The notes under the pieces: generated by a model
Told to the model about the DNA's origin: nothing
Databases searched by the model: none
The model's input: the letters and a program-made list of their open reading frames with translations, nothing else
Made by a program: the position numbers and the translations under genes
Shown: positions 60,889 through 64,000 of the stretch, in pieces
How positions within the stretch are numbered: the first letter of the stretch is position 1
Layout of the letters: each line of letters opens with the position of its first letter
Assembly: GCA_028689775.1 (NCBI GenBank)
Contig: JAQVCM010000005.1
Location: 62,001-126,000, forward strand
Origin: Crocinitomicaceae bacterium
GTDB lineage: Bacteria; Bacteroidota; Bacteroidia; Flavobacteriales_D; Crocinitomicaceae
Direction: 5' to 3'
Length of the DNA: 64,000 nt

Positions 60889-62808
60889 ATGTCGATATCA
60901 CAACTTCTACCCCTTATTTTATTGCTGCCGCTGATTGGTGGGGCAATTAACGGAATTTTTGGTAAAAATATGCCGAAAGTTTTGGTTGGATCGATAGCTA
61001 CATTGGCTACTTCTCTTTCTTTCGTTTTCGCTTTGATGATTTTCTTTCAAATCGACGAAGCGGTCCGAGTAAACTTATTTACCATTCTTTCGCTTCCAAG
61101 TATTGAATTAAACGCAAGTTTCTTAGCGGATAATCTGTCTATTTGGATGACTTTGATTGTAACTGGTGTTGGTGCTTTGATTCACCTTTTCTCCATGGGT
61201 TACATGAAAAATGATCCAGGATATTACAAGTTCTTCACCTACTTAAACCTGTTTATCTTCTCCATGTTGCTTCTGATTTTAGGAAGTAATTACTTCATTC
61301 TTTTCTTTGGATGGGAAGGTGTAGGAGTTTGTTCCTACTTGTTGATTGGTTTCTGGTATGCAGATGCTGAGAAAGGGATGTTAAATAGTATGGCTGCTCG
61401 GAAAGCATTTGTCATGAACCGCATTGGTGACTTGGCCTTGTTGATCGGAATGTTTATGATTTTGAATCAATACGGAACATTAGAATATTTGGAGTTAGCA
61501 AACATGGTGACTGTTGGTCAGATTGTTACTTCTCCAGAAATGATGTTGGGAATTACAATTTGTTTATTCATCGGTGCAACAGGTAAAAGTGCTCAAATTC
61601 CACTTTTCACGTGGTTGCCAGATGCGATGGCGGGTCCAACTCCCGTTTCTGCATTGATTCACGCTGCGACGATGGTAACAGCTGGTATCTTCTTAGTCGT
61701 TCGTTCAAATTTCTTGTTTGAATTAGCGCCTTTTACCCAAGATGCAATGTTGTACATCGGTTTGATTACTTCGATTGTTGCAGCTTTCATCGCGATGCGC
61801 CAAAACGACATTAAGAAAGTATTGGCTTATTCAACAGTTTCTCAATTGGGATTATTATTTGTTGCCTTGGGTATGGGTGCATACACCGTAGCTATTTTCC
61901 ACGTTACGACGCACGCATTCTTTAAAGCTCTTTTATTCCTTGGTTCTGGAAGTGTCATTCACGCCGTATCAGAAGAACAAGACATCCGCAAAATGGGAGG
62001 TTTGAAAAACAAGATTCCTGTTACGCACATTACGTTCTTAATTGGTACATTGGCAATTACAGGATTCCCGTTGCTTTCAGGATTCTATTCCAAAGATGAG
62101 ATTTTAGCAGTTGCTTTCGGACAAAATACAACTTTGTATATCTTGGTTTTAATCAGTGTGATCATGACTGCGATGTACATGTTTAGATTGTACTTCGTAA
62201 CGTTCCACGGAACATACAGAGGTTCGAAAGAAACGGAAAGTCACATTCACGAAGGACCAGCAAGTATGACGCTTCCTTTGGTTGTTTTGGCTGTGCTTTC
62301 AGTGATCGGTGGTGTTTTGAACCTACCGGGAATTTGGTTTAAAAATCAAGCACATTGGTTGTCTCATTATTTGGAACGCAATACTGCAGGACTAGAAAAA
62401 ATTGTTACGGATCATCTTGCAGACTCTACCGTAATGGTGCTGATGGCTGTTGCAGTTTTGGTGACTTTAGCAATTCTAGCGGTTTCTTATTCGGTTTACG
62501 TGAAGAAAAATTCCATTCCAGTTGAAGATTCAGAACTTTCTGGATGGGAAAAAGTTTCAGCAAATAAACTTTACATTGACGAAATCTACAACTTCTTGTT
62601 TGTTAAACCAATTGTATGGATGTCTGAAAAAGGATATAGCTTCTTTGAATTGTATTTCTTAAACGGAATTGTATTGACGATTACCAAAGGCATTGCTGCC
62701 GGTGGTGAACGCGTTAAGAAATGGCAATCTGGATATGCCAATTGGTATGTTCTCTGGATGGTTTCCGGAATAGTTGGATTGATTGTATATTACCTTGTGA
62801 AAATTTAA
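60889..62808 (+). CDS. nuoL: NADH:quinone oxidoreductase subunit L
   Basis: The 639-residue antiporter-like subunit has FFGWEGVGVCSYLLIGFWY, KAFVMNRIGDLALL, the channel core TGKSAQIPLFTWLPDAMAGPTPVSALIHAATMVTAGIFLVVR and the later lysine/histidine-containing helix (THAFFKALLFLGSGSVIHA). A long amphipathic C-terminal helix spans the membrane arm. It ends 5 bp before the TTG start of nuoM. Confidence 0.97.
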   Translation: MSISQLLPLILLLPLIGGAINGIFGKNMPKVLVGSIATLATSLSFVFALMIFFQIDEAVRVNLFTILSLPSIELNASFLADNLSIWMTLIVTGVGALIHLFSMGYMKNDPGYYKFFTYLNLFIFSMLLLILGSNYFILFFGWEGVGVCSYLLIGFWYADAEKGMLNSMAARKAFVMNRIGDLALLIGMFMILNQYGTLEYLELANMVTVGQIVTSPEMMLGITICLFIGATGKSAQIPLFTWLPDAMAGPTPVSALIHAATMVTAGIFLVVRSNFLFELAPFTQDAMLYIGLITSIVAAFIAMRQNDIKKVLAYSTVSQLGLLFVALGMGAYTVAIFHVTTHAFFKALLFLGSGSVIHAVSEEQDIRKMGGLKNKIPVTHITFLIGTLAITGFPLLSGFYSKDEILAVAFGQNTTLYILVLISVIMTAMYMFRLYFVTFHGTYRGSKETESHIHEGPASMTLPLVVLAVLSVIGGVLNLPGIWFKNQAHWLSHYLERNTAGLEKIVTDHLADSTVMVLMAVAVLVTLAILAVSYSVYVKKNSIPVEDSELSGWEKVSANKLYIDEIYNFLFVKPIVWMSEKGYSFFELYFLNGIVLTITKGIAAGGERVKKWQSGYANWYVLWMVSGIVGLIVYYLVKI

Positions 62809-62813
62809 AAGCT

Positions 62814-64000
62814 TTGGAACTACTTATAATACCTCTTTTATTTGCGCTTATCGCGCTATTCGTCCCAAAACAATTCTTGCGTTATTACGCATTGATTGGT
62901 GGACTAGTTTCTACAGCAGTTGCTGTTGGTCACGTTGTTACCTATGTTCCAGCTGATTTATATGTTTCTGTATTTGATCCAAATTGGGCATCTACTTTCG
63001 GTCTAACTTACAAAATGGGTTACGACGGAATTAGTTTAATCATGATAGTCTTAACCAACTTGGTGACCTTCTTGATTTTGCTCAGTAACTTCAATGGAAC
63101 ATTGGCTTCCAACAGAATGTTTACTTCCATGGTTTTCTTCATGCAAGTTGGACTTTTGGGTGTTTTCCTTTCCATGGACGGATTACTGTTCTACGTTTTC
63201 TGGGAAATTTCATTGATTCCAGTATTCTTAATCTTTTTATGGTTCGGTGCTCCGGGACGCAAAGCGGATTTAATCAAGTTCTTCATCTATACCTTTGTTG
63301 GTTCCTTGGCAATGCTTTTTGCCTTGATGATGTTGAAAGTCGGTGGCTCTGGATTTGAAGGTGCAGCGAGTTTCTCTTGGGAAGACCTGATGAAAGTTCA
63401 GTTAGGAACTACTTCCGCATTGTGGGTTATGGGTGGATTCTTCTTGGCATTCGCCGTAAAAATTCCGCTTTTCCCTTTCCACGGATGGCAGCCAGAAACC
63501 TATGTGAAATCGCCAATGGCAGGAACGATGCTTTTATCAGCCCTGATGTTGAAAATGGCACTTTACGGAATGATGCGTTGGATGTTGCCAATGGCTCCTG
63601 AAGCAATTGAAAGTTATACGATGCCAGTTGTTGTTTTAGGAACAATCGGTGTAATTTACGCTGCAATCTTGGCGATTCGTCAGAAAAACATCAAAAGAAC
63701 ATTCGCTTTCGCTTCCATTTCGCACGTTGGTTTAATCGCTGCAGGAATTGTGGTGATGAGTTACGATGCCATGACTGGTGCAGTGATTCAAATGGTCAAC
63801 CACAGTTTGGTTGCGGTTGGATTGTTCTTAGCTGCTGAAGTAATTGATCGTCGTTTAGGAACCAATGAATATGAAAATCTAGGAGGAATCGCTAAACAAG
63901 CGCCTCGCTTCGCATTCTGGTTCGGTGCCATTGTTTTCGCAGGAATTTCAATTCCGCTGACTAGTGGTTTCATCGGTGAGTTCTTGTTGATTCGTGGAGT
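62814..64000 (+). CDS. nuoM: NADH:quinone oxidoreductase subunit M, 3' end outside window
   Basis: An open frame runs from 62814 to the window end (395 codons). The only start near nuoL is TTG at 62814; the next in-frame ATG is well inside the conserved part (YKMGYDGISLIMIVL). It shows FYVFWEISLIPVFLIFLWFGA, FFLAFAVKIPLFPFHGWQPETYVKSPMAGTMLLSALMLKMALYGMMRW and NHSLVAVGLFLAAEVI, the NuoM pattern. It encodes the second antiporter-like subunit of the membrane arm. NuoN would be expected next. Confidence 0.94.
   Translation, partial: MELLIIPLLFALIALFVPKQFLRYYALIGGLVSTAVAVGHVVTYVPADLYVSVFDPNWASTFGLTYKMGYDGISLIMIVLTNLVTFLILLSNFNGTLASNRMFTSMVFFMQVGLLGVFLSMDGLLFYVFWEISLIPVFLIFLWFGAPGRKADLIKFFIYTFVGSLAMLFALMMLKVGGSGFEGAASFSWEDLMKVQLGTTSALWVMGGFFLAFAVKIPLFPFHGWQPETYVKSPMAGTMLLSALMLKMALYGMMRWMLPMAPEAIESYTMPVVVLGTIGVIYAAILAIRQKNIKRTFAFASISHVGLIAAGIVVMSYDAMTGAVIQMVNHSLVAVGLFLAAEVIDRRLGTNEYENLGGIAKQAPRFAFWFGAIVFAGISIPLTSGFIGEFLLIRG

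Overview
The window looks like chromosome of an AT-rich member of the Bacteroidota, most likely order Flavobacteriales; a Fluviicola or Crocinitomicaceae relative is a guess only. The reasons are a PorE-like type IX secretion protein, a Bacteroidota-style YqaE/Pmp3 lipoprotein, a short NuoG, and promoters of the form TTG-N18-21-TAnnTTTG rather than the E. coli type. I found no rRNA, tRNA, CRISPR array, prophage or insertion sequence.

Layout. 1-1315: 5' part of a PorE-like gene. 1506-2549: an RluA-family pseudouridine synthase. 2640-3070: a mosaic of intergenic repeats. 3179-7371: a Suf iron-sulfur assembly operon (A-type carrier, sufB, sufC, sufD) with promoter, operator-like palindrome and terminator. 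7726-8460: tlyA. 8562-13676: a five-gene nucleotide-sugar operon with two themes, UDP-xylose (ugd, uxs) and a diacetamido-uronic acid (wbpE, wbpD and wbpB homologues). 13904-16023: uvrC and a pterin dehydratase. 16161-20753: a complete cyanophycin cycle, with synthetase divergent from cyanophycinase and isoaspartyl peptidase. 20825-27420: envelope and small stress-type genes (YqaE lipoprotein, frameshifted LpxR, hydrolase, YceI, GNAT, pirin, AraC, urea transporter). 27518-33626: a tripartite RND efflux operon whose adaptor gene is frameshifted. 33815-42881: a DsbA-like lipoprotein with divergent HxlR regulator, a second pirin, a free-standing accessory domain of a pseudouridine synthase, a VTT membrane protein, an unusual flavin monooxygenase, a Pif1-like helicase and a pentapeptide-repeat protein. 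42959-48077: gcvP, a secreted coiled-coil protein and holB. 48109-48602: a structured 113-bp tandem repeat. 48775-49434: a HigBA-type toxin-antitoxin pair. 49571-52437: a DUF1573 protein, hutI and gpsA. 52706-64000: the complex I operon nuoA to nuoM, with nuoM running off the end.

The cyanophycin locus makes the strongest biological unit: CphA would store Arg and Asp as polymer, CphB would release beta-Asp-Arg dipeptides and the peptidase would split them. The RND genes form one transcription unit ending in a strong terminator. The nuo genes are tightly packed, several overlapping, behind one clear promoter.

Three genes (lpxR, the RND adaptor, the higB-like toxin) each show a frameshift at a homopolymer or dinucleotide tract. 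Phase variation, decay and read error cannot be told apart from sequence alone. No wholly new multi-gene system is evident. The items most worth a second look are the structured tandem repeat, the cyanophycin locus, the stand-alone pseudouridine-synthase accessory domain and the zinc-motif monooxygenase.
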